Shown here in pieces: positions 25,893 to 34,706 of a stretch of DNA of 38,823 nucleotides (within the stretch, counting starts at the first letter, position 1; every line of letters starts with the position of its first letter). The translations under genes and the position numbers were made by a program. The DNA comes from Bacillota bacterium (GTDB taxonomy: Bacteria > Bacillota > Clostridia > Acetivibrionales > DSM-1351). The stretch spans positions 1 to 38,823 of the forward strand of contig JAEWST010000099.1 in NCBI GenBank assembly GCA_023398105.1, given 5' to 3'. The notes under the pieces were generated by a model. The model was given only the letters and a program-made list of their open reading frames with translations. It ran no database searches and was not told the origin of the DNA.

Positions 25893-25922
25893 AGTATATT
25901 CAACTGCGAAGTTTGAGTTAAA
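25893..25922. repeat. Short interspersed palindromic motif (copy 3 of 3)
   Basis: The core TATTCAACTG-CGAA-GTTTGAGTTA is the reverse complement of the 17531-17560 motif with a few changes. It lies 31 bp beyond fragment D, mirroring the 24851-24880 copy on the other side of the pyrE-like gene. Confidence 0.45.
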
Positions 25923-26066
25923 TAATATTTTTTATTAGTAAGATAAATTAAGTTGCTTCAAGAAAATACGCTTCCTTAGCTACTTTAAGTGAAAATCTAA
26001 TTTTCTTGGAACTCTCCTAAAGCCAAAAGGATAATCTGCTTTTCAATTCACGAATATACTTATTTA

Positions 26067-26768
26067 TCAAAAATCACTCAGTTTCTTTTGCCTTCTTTTT
26101 TCTTCCATAAATTCCTGCCACCATTGCTGATTCTGTACTGTACTCAATTCAAAATCAAGATGGTCTGCATCACCTTCCATTAATACTTCAAACTCATCCT
26201 TTTCATTATCATAATCCACCACTGTAACTGATGTGTTATCATGCCAATATATATTTTTCATGTGCTCAAGTGTACATCCATAAAACCTACAAAGCATAGT
26301 ACGTATAGCTCCACCATGTGTTACAATGCAAATGTTTTTCCCCAAATTGTTAGATATTATGCTTTTTACTTCCTTTATAAGTCTATCATATAACTCAACT
26401 GTGCTCTCGCCATTTGGCATCTGATGAAGATGAGGTTCATTTTCCCAAGTATAGTTTTCCTCTGGATATAATTTAGGAATGTCATCAAACGGCATATTTT
26501 CCCATTCGCCACCGTTTATTTCCTTCATCTTATCTGTTCTAATTATGGGAAGTTGCTTTATATCTGCAATATATTGAGCAGTCTGCAAAGTACGGGTCAA
26601 ACTGCTTGAATATAGTATATCAATCGGAATATCTGTCAGTCTTTCGGCTACCTTCTTAGCCTGCCTGTGACCTTTTTCCGTAATCTTACTGTCATACCAT
26701 CCATGGAATACTCTTTGTAAATTTCCTTCTGCTTCTGCATGTCGTACAAATATTAGCCTTGTCTTCAT
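26067..26768 (-). CDS. Histidine phosphatase family protein (phosphoglycerate mutase-like)
   Basis: 233 residues. The phosphohistidine motif FVRHAEAEGN has His10; Arg9, Arg59 (SLTRTLQTA), Glu83 (EINGGEWENM) and His151 (VTHGGAIR) complete the usual active site. Members are cofactor-independent phosphatases or mutases (CobC, PhoE, GpmB types); the substrate cannot be read from sequence. The C-terminus (about 205-233) is a charged helical tail with WWQEFMEEKRRQKK. It lies 279 bp after pyrD and 250 bp before the pyrE-like gene; no terminator of note separates it from pyrD, so read-through from the pyr operon is possible. Confidence 0.9.
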   Translation of the reverse strand: MKTRLIFVRHAEAEGNLQRVFHGWYDSKITEKGHRQAKKVAERLTDIPIDILYSSSLTRTLQTAQYIADIKQLPIIRTDKMKEINGGEWENMPFDDIPKLYPEENYTWENEPHLHQMPNGESTVELYDRLIKEVKSIISNNLGKNICIVTHGGAIRTMLCRFYGCTLEHMKNIYWHDNTSVTVVDYDNEKDEFEVLMEGDADHLDFELSTVQNQQWWQEFMEEKRRQKKLSDF

Positions 26769-27047
26769 GTTACCTCCACAGCCACATATATTCTAGGTTT
26801 AGTTAATTATATCAAATCTTATAGCAATTTGCTCTACTTTTCATATAAAACATAATTACCTGCAATAGCTTATGTATCACTTTGAATAGTAAATAACCGT
26901 AAAGCCCAAAGAAAAAGGAAGCTTTAATCCATTTAAATCAATTAGTTTCAAGCCTTATCCAGATAAAATAAGATAATGATAAACTTTGTAATATACATTT
27001 CCATATAGAATTTCTAATCAGTGCTAATTAGATATTTCTTAAAATAA

Positions 27048-27965
27048 TTAATTCAGCTCTAGTTTTCCAATGATATCATATATACTATTATAATTATACC
27101 TTTTTAAGTATTTTTCAATTCCTTTTTTTATTTCAATTGGAGATAATGGATTAACAAAATTTGCAGTTCCCACCATTACAGCTGATGCACCTGCCAGTAA
27201 AAATTCAATAGCATCCTCGCTGGAAGAAATTCCACCCATACCAATAACAGGTATTTTAACTGAATGAGCAGCCTCATATACCATTCTTAATGCTATTGGC
27301 TTTACTGCAGGACCTGACATACCTCCGAAATTATTTGCCAAAATAGGTCTTTTCTTGTGTATATCAATAGCCAAACCTAAGATAGTATTTATTAATGAAA
27401 TGCTATCTGCTCCTGCCGCTTCAGCTGCCATTGCTATTGACCTTATGTCAGATACATTTGGAGTGAGCTTTACGATTAATGGCTGCTTGCAATATTTTTT
27501 TACATTTGAGGTTATCTCTTCTATCCCTTTTGGTGTAGTTCCAAAAGCAAGGCAACCAGCCTTTACATTTGGGCAAGAAACATTGAGTTCAATTCCATCA
27601 ATTTCAGTATCACTCAATATTTCAGCCATTCCACAGTATTCTTCTATTGTATTGCCTGCTATATTTGCAATTATTTTTGTTTTATATTGCTTCAGAAATG
27701 GTAAATCATCCTTAATAAAAGCATTAACACCAGGGTTCTGCAATCCAACACTATTTAAAATGCCAGCAGGAGTTTCTGCTATTCTTGGTGGTGGATTCCC
27801 CTTTCTTTCCTTTAAGGTAAGCCCCTTTACTGATATCCCGCCAAGCTCATTCAAGTCTACATAATCACTGTATTCTTTTCCAAAGCCATATGTGCCTGAT
27901 GCCATAATTAATGGATTATCAAAACTGATTCCAGCTATATTTATACTTAAATCTACTTTATTCAT
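27048..27965 (-). CDS. pyrD: Dihydroorotate dehydrogenase, class 1B catalytic subunit
   Basis: 305 residues, normal length. FMN enzyme oxidising dihydroorotate to orotate; with PyrK it forms the NAD-linked PyrDK heterotetramer. The class 1 nucleophile is Cys131 in NVSCPN, the N-terminal block NPLIMASGTYGFGKE and the FMN phosphate region GMGGISSSEDA...AVMVGTA are present. AGGAGG lies 12 nt before the ATG. It is the last de novo gene of the operon and follows pyrK by 161 bp. Confidence 0.96.
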   Translation of the reverse strand: MNKVDLSINIAGISFDNPLIMASGTYGFGKEYSDYVDLNELGGISVKGLTLKERKGNPPPRIAETPAGILNSVGLQNPGVNAFIKDDLPFLKQYKTKIIANIAGNTIEEYCGMAEILSDTEIDGIELNVSCPNVKAGCLAFGTTPKGIEEITSNVKKYCKQPLIVKLTPNVSDIRSIAMAAEAAGADSISLINTILGLAIDIHKKRPILANNFGGMSGPAVKPIALRMVYEAAHSVKIPVIGMGGISSSEDAIEFLLAGASAVMVGTANFVNPLSPIEIKKGIEKYLKRYNYNSIYDIIGKLELN

Positions 27966-28126
27966 AATTAATTTTGCCTCCTAAAGCAAAGGTCATTTTT
28001 TATACCAGCTCAACTTTTCACATAACAAGTCTATAGTTTCAAGAGACTTATCAAGGCTTGTTGCAAAATTTATTGCATGAATCAGTAATTGCTAAGACTA
28101 GCAATTGTTTATTCTGAGCGTACCCA

Positions 28127-28921
28127 TTATTCCCAGCATACATCTGTGCTCCAGAATACTGGGCCGTCTTTACAAACATGACTGAAGCCCCAGTCATCTT
28201 CGCCCTGCTTTGTTTTACAAGCACACACTAGACAAGCACCAATACCACAGCCCATTCTCTGTTCCATTGACACCTGACATGCTATATTGTTTTTTTCTGC
28301 TATAGCTGCTACCTTACGCATCATGGGCGTAGGACCGCAAGTATAAACTAAATCAAACTTTTGATTAGTCATGCAATTCTCTTGTATACACTGCTCCAGC
28401 AAATCAGTCACAAAAGCCTTCTTCCCATATGTGCCATCATCAGTGGCTATTTCCACATTTTGTGCTGCGGTCCTGAACTGGTTTTCCAGCACAACAGCAG
28501 CTTTGGTTCTGAAACCCAAGAAAGCCGTCTTATTAACAGCATTACTGCTCTTTAACAGATATAGCAGTGGAAAAGTACCAATGCCGCCTCCAACAACACA
28601 TATATTTTTGTATTTGCTATCTATTAAAAATGGGTTTCCCAAAGGAGCCATTATGTCAACATCACCAGCACATTTATGGCATAATTTTTCTGTACCATTG
28701 CCTTTAATTTGAAACACAATATCAAAGGTGTTGTTGGCTTTATTAACATCACAAATACTTATAGGTCTTCTAAGCAAAGCATCTATTCCACCGCATTTAA
28801 TATTTATAAACTGCCCTGGCAATGCATTTTTCGCAACATGTTCTGACTTGATAGTCATTTTGTATACGTCCTCGCAAAGCATTTCCATATCAACGATTTG
28901 TTCCTTTAAAACCTTAGACAT
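28127..28921 (-). CDS. pyrK: Dihydroorotate dehydrogenase electron transfer subunit
   Basis: 264 residues from the ATG at 28921 with GGAGGAGG just upstream; a longer frame to 29071 runs into a non-coding repeat and is rejected. It carries FAD and one 2Fe-2S cluster and passes electrons from PyrD to NAD. FAD site RRPISIC (51-57), NAD site GGGIGTFPLL (111-120), cluster cysteines 225, 230, 233 and 250 (CGIGACLVC...C). The carB-pyrK gap of 276 bp is unusually long because a family-2 repeat occupies it. Confidence 0.96.
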   Translation of the reverse strand: MSKVLKEQIVDMEMLCEDVYKMTIKSEHVAKNALPGQFINIKCGGIDALLRRPISICDVNKANNTFDIVFQIKGNGTEKLCHKCAGDVDIMAPLGNPFLIDSKYKNICVVGGGIGTFPLLYLLKSSNAVNKTAFLGFRTKAAVVLENQFRTAAQNVEIATDDGTYGKKAFVTDLLEQCIQENCMTNQKFDLVYTCGPTPMMRKVAAIAEKNNIACQVSMEQRMGCGIGACLVCACKTKQGEDDWGFSHVCKDGPVFWSTDVCWE

Positions 28922-28972
28922 TTTATCCTCCTCCTTTTTTATTGTTCTTGACACTAGCTCGAAAATGCAAAA

Positions 28973-29156
28973 GCAGTATTCATGTATGTTTACAGTTGTA
29001 TTTCTACAGCAAGCTCGAAGTTTTTTGCCGAAAAACCGAAACGATGTCGGTTTTAGCACACTATGAACCATGGATGGTGAATGTGTGCGACGGCTAAAAC
29101 GCTGAGATGAACCATTACTAATTCAAGCAACTATTTCGGCAACAAACCATTGATAA
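28973..29156. repeat. Interspersed repeat family 2, copy 2 (about 184 bp), inside the pyr operon
   Basis: It is homologous over its length to 9985-10166 but more structured. TTGCCGAAA (29025-29033) pairs with TTTCGGCAA (29134-29142), GTTTTAGC (29050-29057) with GCTAAAAC (29093-29100), GCACAC (29056-29061) with GTGTGC (29083-29088), and ACCAT-GG-ATGGT (29067-29078) forms the tip. Together they make a nested stem of about 118 nt between carB and pyrK. No reading frame is supported. Confidence 0.75.
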
Positions 29157-29197
29157 GTTTGGACACCGATAGATTTTTAGGTGGGAAAGTTGAGCTG

Positions 29198-32100
29198 TTA
29201 CTCAAAAATACTCAAATTCAATACTTCCAGCTCGCCCTCAGTTTTCCCCAGCTTCAAACACTTTAATATAGCATTTGCAGTATCAAGTGAAGTCAAGCAG
29301 GGTATAGATATTTCAGCTGCCTTTCTTCTTATCTTGAAACCATCTCTATCAGGCTTTCTACCCTTTGTTGGAGTATTAATTATTAGCCCTATCTTTCCCG
29401 ACTGAATCAAATCTAAAATATTCGGTGACTCTTCATCAAGCTTTTTAACTGCATTTGTTGCAATACCCTTGTGATTTAACATATTTGCAGTCTTACCCGT
29501 ACCATATAGCGTGAAGCCTAGTTTTTCAAAGCCTTCTGCAATCTCTGACAATTCAGGCTTATCAGAATCTCTTACTGTCATTAATATGCCATCGCCTTTT
29601 TTAGGCAATTTTATTCCAGATGCAATTATTCCTTTATAAAGAGCCTCTGGAAAATTATCTGCAATACCTAAAACCTCTCCAGTAGACTTCATTTCAGGAC
29701 CTAATGTAGTGTCCACGCCATGGAGCTTTTCAAAGGAGAACACTGGTACTTTAACAGATACATACTTTGGTTCTTTATGCAATCCTGTACCATATTTAAA
29801 GTCACTGAGCTTTTTACCCATCATAACTTTAGTAGCCAAATCTACCATTGGTATACCTGTAACCTTACTTATATAAGGAACTGTACGACTTGATCTTGGA
29901 TTAACCTCTATTACGAAAACTTCATCATTATATAAAACATATTGAATATTAACCAAACCTACAACATTAAGTGCCTTTGCCAATCTTTCTGTATAATCAA
30001 CAATAACAGCTTTAGTTTTGTCACTAAGCGTCTGGGAAGGATAAACGGAAATACTGTCACCTGAGTGAACCCCAGCTCTTTCAAGGTGCTCCATAATTCC
30101 AGGAATAAGCATATTTTCACCGTCACATATAGCGTCAACCTCAATTTCCTTACCCATCATATACTTATCTATCAATATAGGATGCTCTTGAACAGTTCTG
30201 TTAATTATTTCCATAAACTCGATAACATCTTTGTCACTGAAGGCTATTTCCATACCCTGACCGCCAAGTACATAGGATGGTCTTACAAGCACTGGATATC
30301 CTAACTCATTTGCAACAGCTAATGCTTCCTCAAGCGTAAATATTGTCCTTCCCTGTGGTCTTGGAATTCCAGTTTTCTCAAGTATCTCATCAAACTTCTC
30401 TCTGTCCTCAGCAGCATCAACATCTTTTGCTTCAGTTCCATACAATTTAACTCCATAATCATCAAGAGTCTTCGTCAACTTAATTGCAGTCTGTCCTCCA
30501 AACTGTACAATAGCACCCTTTGGTTTTTCTGCTTCAACAATATTGATTACATCCTCAGGAGTAAGTGGTTCAAAGTACAGCCTATCTGATGTATCAAAAT
30601 CTGTACTAACTGTCTCAGGGTTGTTGTTAGCTATTATAGTCTCATATCCCATATCTTTTAGAGCCCAAACAGAGTGAACTGAACAATAATCAAATTCAAT
30701 ACCCTGACCTATTCTTATTGGTCCTGAGCCTAAAACCAAAATCTTTTCTCTATTTGAAGGCTTTACCTCTGAATAATTATCATAGGTTGAATAGTAGTAA
30801 GGAGTTTGAGCTTCAAACTCTGCTGCACAGGTATCAACCATCTTGTAGGTTGCAAAAATCCCTTGCTGCTTTCTTAATTCAGTAATCTCATCCTTTGAGG
30901 AATTAGTGAAATTAGCAATTACTCTATCTGTAAAGCCCATTTTCTTAGCTCTCTTTAACACATCCTTGTCAAGCTGACCAATTTTAAGGGACTTAAGTTT
31001 TTCTTCCATAAGTACTAGCTCTTTTATCTTGCAAAGGAAGAAGTAGTCTATTTTTGTTATGTTGTGAATTTCCTCAATTTCAACAGAACGGCGAATTGCT
31101 TCTGCAATAACAAAAATTCTTTCATCGTTAATATCCTCAAGCTTTTTCACAATTTCATTACCATCTAGCTTTTTGTACATATCCTGTTCAAGTGTAAACA
31201 GTCCTAGTTCAAGTGAGCGTATAGCTTTCATAAGTGCAGCTTCAAAGGAACTGCTTATAGCCATTACTTCTCCAGTTGCTTTCATTTGTGTACCAAGAGT
31301 CCTATGTGCCTTTACGAATTTATCAAATGGCCATTTGGGTATTTTAACTACCACATAATCCAAAGTAGGTTCAAAACAAGCATAAGTCTTTCCTGTAACA
31401 GCATTCTTTATTTCATCTAGTCCATATCCAATAGCAATCTTTGAAGCAACTCTTGCAATAGGGTATCCTGTTGCCTTTGACGCTAACGCAGAGGATCTGC
31501 TAACTCTTGGGTTAACCTCAATAACTGCATATTCATAGCTTGTGGGGTGAAGAGCATACTGTACATTACAGCCCCCCTGTATTCCTAAAGCAGATATAAT
31601 TTTTAATGCTGAGGTTCTAAGCATTTGATACTCTTTGTCAGCCAAGGTCTGAGATGGTGCAACAACTATACTGTCTCCAGTATGTACTCCTACAGGGTCT
31701 ATATTTTCCATGTTACATACAGTAATAACATTGCCCTTGCTATCCCTCATTACCTCGTATTCAATTTCCTTCCAGCCAGAGATACATTTTTCTATAAGAA
31801 CTTGATGAACACGGCTTAGCCTTAGTCCATTTTCACCAATTTCTCTTAGCTCGCTCTCGTTATTTACTATGCCGCCGCCAGTTCCGCCTAATGTATAAGC
31901 AGGTCTTACAATAACTGGATATTCTATTTCATTTGCAAATGCTATTGCATCCTCAATAGTAGTTACAACTTTACTAGCAATACAAGGCTCACCGATACGT
32001 TCCATTGTATCCTTGAAATCCTGTCTGTCCTCAGCCATTTTTATAGCCTCAGTTGCAGTACCTAAAAGCTTAACTCCCTGTTCCTGCAAAAAACCTGATT

Positions 32101-32410
32101 CAGCTAATTCCATTGCCAAGTTAAGTCCGGTTTGTCCACCAAGAGTTGGCAAAATGCTGTCAGGTTTTTCGGCAATAATAATATTTTTAACCACTTCTGC
32201 TTTGAGCGGCTCTATATATACTTTATCAGCAATATTAGTATCAGTCATTATTGTTGCAGGATTGCTGTTGACTAATACAACCTCTATTCCTTCTTCTCTA
32301 AGTGCTTGACATGCCTGTGTTCCAGCATAGTCAAACTCTGCAGCTTGTCCTATAATAATGGGTCCTGATCCAATAACCAGTACCTTGTGTATATCTTGAC
32401 GTTTAGGCAT
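29198..32410 (-). CDS. carB: Carbamoyl-phosphate synthase large subunit
   Basis: 1070 residues, full length. With CarA it makes carbamoyl phosphate from bicarbonate, ATP and ammonia channelled from glutamine. Two homologous ATP-grasp halves (about 1-400 and 550-930) are seen, with GSGPIIIGQAAEFDYAG and GSGPIRIGQGIEFDY starting each. Metal-binding ends EVNPRVSRSSALASKATGYP and EVNPRSSRTVPYISKVTG follow. The C-terminal MGS-like allosteric domain (about 935-1070, with LYGTGKTA) is the usual site of UMP/ornithine control. GGAGG precedes the ATG. No duplicate arginine-specific copy is in the window, so it may serve both pathways. Confidence 0.98.
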   Translation of the reverse strand: MPKRQDIHKVLVIGSGPIIIGQAAEFDYAGTQACQALREEGIEVVLVNSNPATIMTDTNIADKVYIEPLKAEVVKNIIIAEKPDSILPTLGGQTGLNLAMELAESGFLQEQGVKLLGTATEAIKMAEDRQDFKDTMERIGEPCIASKVVTTIEDAIAFANEIEYPVIVRPAYTLGGTGGGIVNNESELREIGENGLRLSRVHQVLIEKCISGWKEIEYEVMRDSKGNVITVCNMENIDPVGVHTGDSIVVAPSQTLADKEYQMLRTSALKIISALGIQGGCNVQYALHPTSYEYAVIEVNPRVSRSSALASKATGYPIARVASKIAIGYGLDEIKNAVTGKTYACFEPTLDYVVVKIPKWPFDKFVKAHRTLGTQMKATGEVMAISSSFEAALMKAIRSLELGLFTLEQDMYKKLDGNEIVKKLEDINDERIFVIAEAIRRSVEIEEIHNITKIDYFFLCKIKELVLMEEKLKSLKIGQLDKDVLKRAKKMGFTDRVIANFTNSSKDEITELRKQQGIFATYKMVDTCAAEFEAQTPYYYSTYDNYSEVKPSNREKILVLGSGPIRIGQGIEFDYCSVHSVWALKDMGYETIIANNNPETVSTDFDTSDRLYFEPLTPEDVINIVEAEKPKGAIVQFGGQTAIKLTKTLDDYGVKLYGTEAKDVDAAEDREKFDEILEKTGIPRPQGRTIFTLEEALAVANELGYPVLVRPSYVLGGQGMEIAFSDKDVIEFMEIINRTVQEHPILIDKYMMGKEIEVDAICDGENMLIPGIMEHLERAGVHSGDSISVYPSQTLSDKTKAVIVDYTERLAKALNVVGLVNIQYVLYNDEVFVIEVNPRSSRTVPYISKVTGIPMVDLATKVMMGKKLSDFKYGTGLHKEPKYVSVKVPVFSFEKLHGVDTTLGPEMKSTGEVLGIADNFPEALYKGIIASGIKLPKKGDGILMTVRDSDKPELSEIAEGFEKLGFTLYGTGKTANMLNHKGIATNAVKKLDEESPNILDLIQSGKIGLIINTPTKGRKPDRDGFKIRRKAAEISIPCLTSLDTANAILKCLKLGKTEGELEVLNLSIFE

Positions 32411-32569
32411 TTAATATTCCTCCACCTTAAAAAAGTTTATCAATGTAATAATTCTATATAAATATCTAATTTTTATTTGCCTGTATAACTCTATCTTAAT
32501 TTCTTAATTTACTAACATCTCAGATTTCTTCAGCTCTGCTAAACTGTTTTTGGGTATCACTTTATTACC

Positions 32570-33643
32570 CTATTTACTTTTTTTAATCATATCTATAAAT
32601 TCATCAAAAAGATATGCAGTGTCACCCGGCCCTGGTGATGCCTCTGGGTGGAACTGTACAGTAAACAATGGTGCGTTTTTATATTTAATTCCTTCAATAG
32701 TTCCATCATTCATATTAATGTGACTTACACTCATTATTTCTTTGTTAAGTGAAGCCTCTATAATTGTATACCCATGATTTTGTGACGTTATATAAGTCAA
32801 GTCCTTTTTAACATCTTTAACAGGATGATTGCAACCTCTATGTCCATACTTCAATTTTTCAGTATTTGCGCCATTTGCAAGTGCTGTAAGTTGATGTCCC
32901 AAGCATATTCCAAAAATCGGCTTTTTGCCTATAAGATTTTTTATTGTATTTATCTGAAATTGACAATCCTGTGGGTCACCAGGTCCATTTGATAGCATAA
33001 TACCATCTGGATTTATAGCCAATATCTCTTCTTCATTAGCTGTAGCAGGAAAAATAGTAACATCACAATTCCTATTCAGTAATGACCTTACTATGTTCTT
33101 TTTTAAACCATAATCTACAAGAGCAATCTTATAACCATTTCCTGCAATATGCTTAACCTCAGGAGTAGTTACTTGAAGAACTGGGTTATCAATTGTATGT
33201 TTTTTTAAATTATTAATCTTTTCTTCAACATCAGAAAGCTTATCAGCAGTAACAATTGTGCCCTTCATAGTTCCTTTATCTCTTAAAATTATAGTAAGTT
33301 CTCTTGTGTCTATTCCCTCTAAACCAATTATTTCATTTCTCTTAAGATACTCATTTAGATTTTCAATTGATCTCCAATTGCTTGGAGTTTGGCAAAGCTC
33401 TCTGACAATAAAACCTTTTACCTGAGGTCTAATTGATTCTACATCATCTAAATTTACACCATAATTGCCTATTAACGGATAAGTCATACATACTATTTGT
33501 CCACAATAGGATGGGTCTGTTAGAACTTCCTGATATCCAGTCATTCCAGTATTAAAAACAACCTCTCCAACTACATCGCCTTCCATTCCAAAACTATTTC
33601 CCTCAAAAACTGTTCCATCTTCCAGTAATAAAAAAGCCTTCAT
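32570..33643 (-). CDS. carA: Carbamoyl-phosphate synthase small (glutaminase) subunit
   Basis: 357 residues from the ATG at 33643, which has GGGGTGG just upstream and gives the family N-terminus MKAFLLLEDGTVFEG; a longer frame to 33712 adds 23 residues without homology. It hydrolyses glutamine and feeds ammonia to CarB. Class I amidotransferase triad: Cys247 (GICLGHQ), His332 and Glu334 (FHPEASPGP). It lies between pyrF (89 bp) and carB (159 bp); the carA-carB gap shows no terminator. Confidence 0.96.
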   Translation of the reverse strand: MKAFLLLEDGTVFEGNSFGMEGDVVGEVVFNTGMTGYQEVLTDPSYCGQIVCMTYPLIGNYGVNLDDVESIRPQVKGFIVRELCQTPSNWRSIENLNEYLKRNEIIGLEGIDTRELTIILRDKGTMKGTIVTADKLSDVEEKINNLKKHTIDNPVLQVTTPEVKHIAGNGYKIALVDYGLKKNIVRSLLNRNCDVTIFPATANEEEILAINPDGIMLSNGPGDPQDCQFQINTIKNLIGKKPIFGICLGHQLTALANGANTEKLKYGHRGCNHPVKDVKKDLTYITSQNHGYTIIEASLNKEIMSVSHINMNDGTIEGIKYKNAPLFTVQFHPEASPGPGDTAYLFDEFIDMIKKSK

Positions 33644-33732
33644 ATTCCACCCCTGTATATTAATGACATACTTCTGTTTTTTGTTAAAATAATCAGTACA
33701 AACATAGTTCATAACTTCATTTTTACTTCATC

Positions 33733-34680
33733 TTATGTCAAACCCTCGTTCAAAGCTGAATTCAGGTCATTTTTCATTCTTATTACCTCAGCTCTTGAGG
33801 CATCAGCAAATTTTACTTCATTATATTGATTTTTCCAAATGTCGGATTTATATGCACACATTACGCTTCTTGATGCATTGACTATTGCTCCAAGTTTATC
33901 TTTTCGGAAGGAATTAACGCAATCTCTTGCTGTACCTCCCTGTGCACCGTAGCCAGGAACTAATATATATGCTTTCTTCATTATTGACCTAAGCAGTTTT
34001 GCCTGATTTGGATAAGTAGCACCTACAACAGCACCAACACTGCTATAGCCGTATTTACCTGTAACAGGTTTGCCCCACTCATGTACATAACCAGCCATAA
34101 TCTCATAAATGCTTTTGCAATTCTGAGTAACAAGATCCTGAAGCTGACCTGATGATTTATTTGAGGTCTTTACAAGAACAAAAATACCCTTTTCATTATT
34201 TATGCAATCATTTATAAATGGCTTAATGCCATCCTCACCTAAATACGGATTTACTGTTAGTGCATCAACATTAAATGCCTTTTCTTTAATTTGCTTATCA
34301 ATTTCTGTAATTCCCAAGAACGCTTTTGAGTATGCCTCAGCAGTAGTACCAATATCATTACGTTTGCCATCAGCAATAATTATTAAACCTTTGCTCTTAG
34401 CGTATTTACAGGTTTCATCAAAGGCATAGATACCATCAACACCATACATTTCATAATATGCCAGCTGCGGCTTAACAGCAGGAACCAAATCATATATTGA
34501 GTCAATTATCATTTTATTAAACTCAATAATTGCTTGTGCACAGCCCTTCAAATTTACACCAAATTCTTTGAAGGCTTTATCTCTTAAAAATGCTGGTATA
34601 TAATCCATTTTAGGGTCTAAGCCAACTACTGTGGGATTGTCCTTTTCTTGAATACTTTCTATTAATCTGTCAATAAACAT
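33733..34680 (-). CDS. pyrF: Orotidine-5'-phosphate decarboxylase (long, subfamily 2 type)
   Basis: 315 residues, typical for the long class rather than the 230-240 residue B. subtilis type. It converts OMP to UMP. The catalytic Asp104-Lys106...Asp109 are in IADGKRNDIG; the phosphate-binding end is LVPGYGAQGGTARD. A GGAGG-like site (CGGAGGGA) precedes the ATG. It is placed between pyrC (26 bp) and carA, a different order from B. subtilis where pyrF is near the end. Confidence 0.97.
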   Translation of the reverse strand: MFIDRLIESIQEKDNPTVVGLDPKMDYIPAFLRDKAFKEFGVNLKGCAQAIIEFNKMIIDSIYDLVPAVKPQLAYYEMYGVDGIYAFDETCKYAKSKGLIIIADGKRNDIGTTAEAYSKAFLGITEIDKQIKEKAFNVDALTVNPYLGEDGIKPFINDCINNEKGIFVLVKTSNKSSGQLQDLVTQNCKSIYEIMAGYVHEWGKPVTGKYGYSSVGAVVGATYPNQAKLLRSIMKKAYILVPGYGAQGGTARDCVNSFRKDKLGAIVNASRSVMCAYKSDIWKNQYNEVKFADASRAEVIRMKNDLNSALNEGLT

Positions 34681-34706
34681 CTTAATTCCCTCCGTTTTTT
34701 ACCTCA

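Noticed and set aside
26910..26935. Terminator at the end of the pyr operon after pyrD
   Set aside because: Only AAAGC/GCTTT with two inner pairs can form and no T-run follows; too weak to call.
28922..29071. N-terminal extension of pyrK by 50 residues
   Set aside because: It runs into a non-coding repeat, lacks homology to PyrK, and the ATG at 28921 has a strong GGAGGAGG site.
33644..33712. N-terminal extension of carA by 23 residues
   Set aside because: The family N-terminus begins at the ATG at 33643, which has a GGGGTGG site; the upstream ATG has no good ribosome site.
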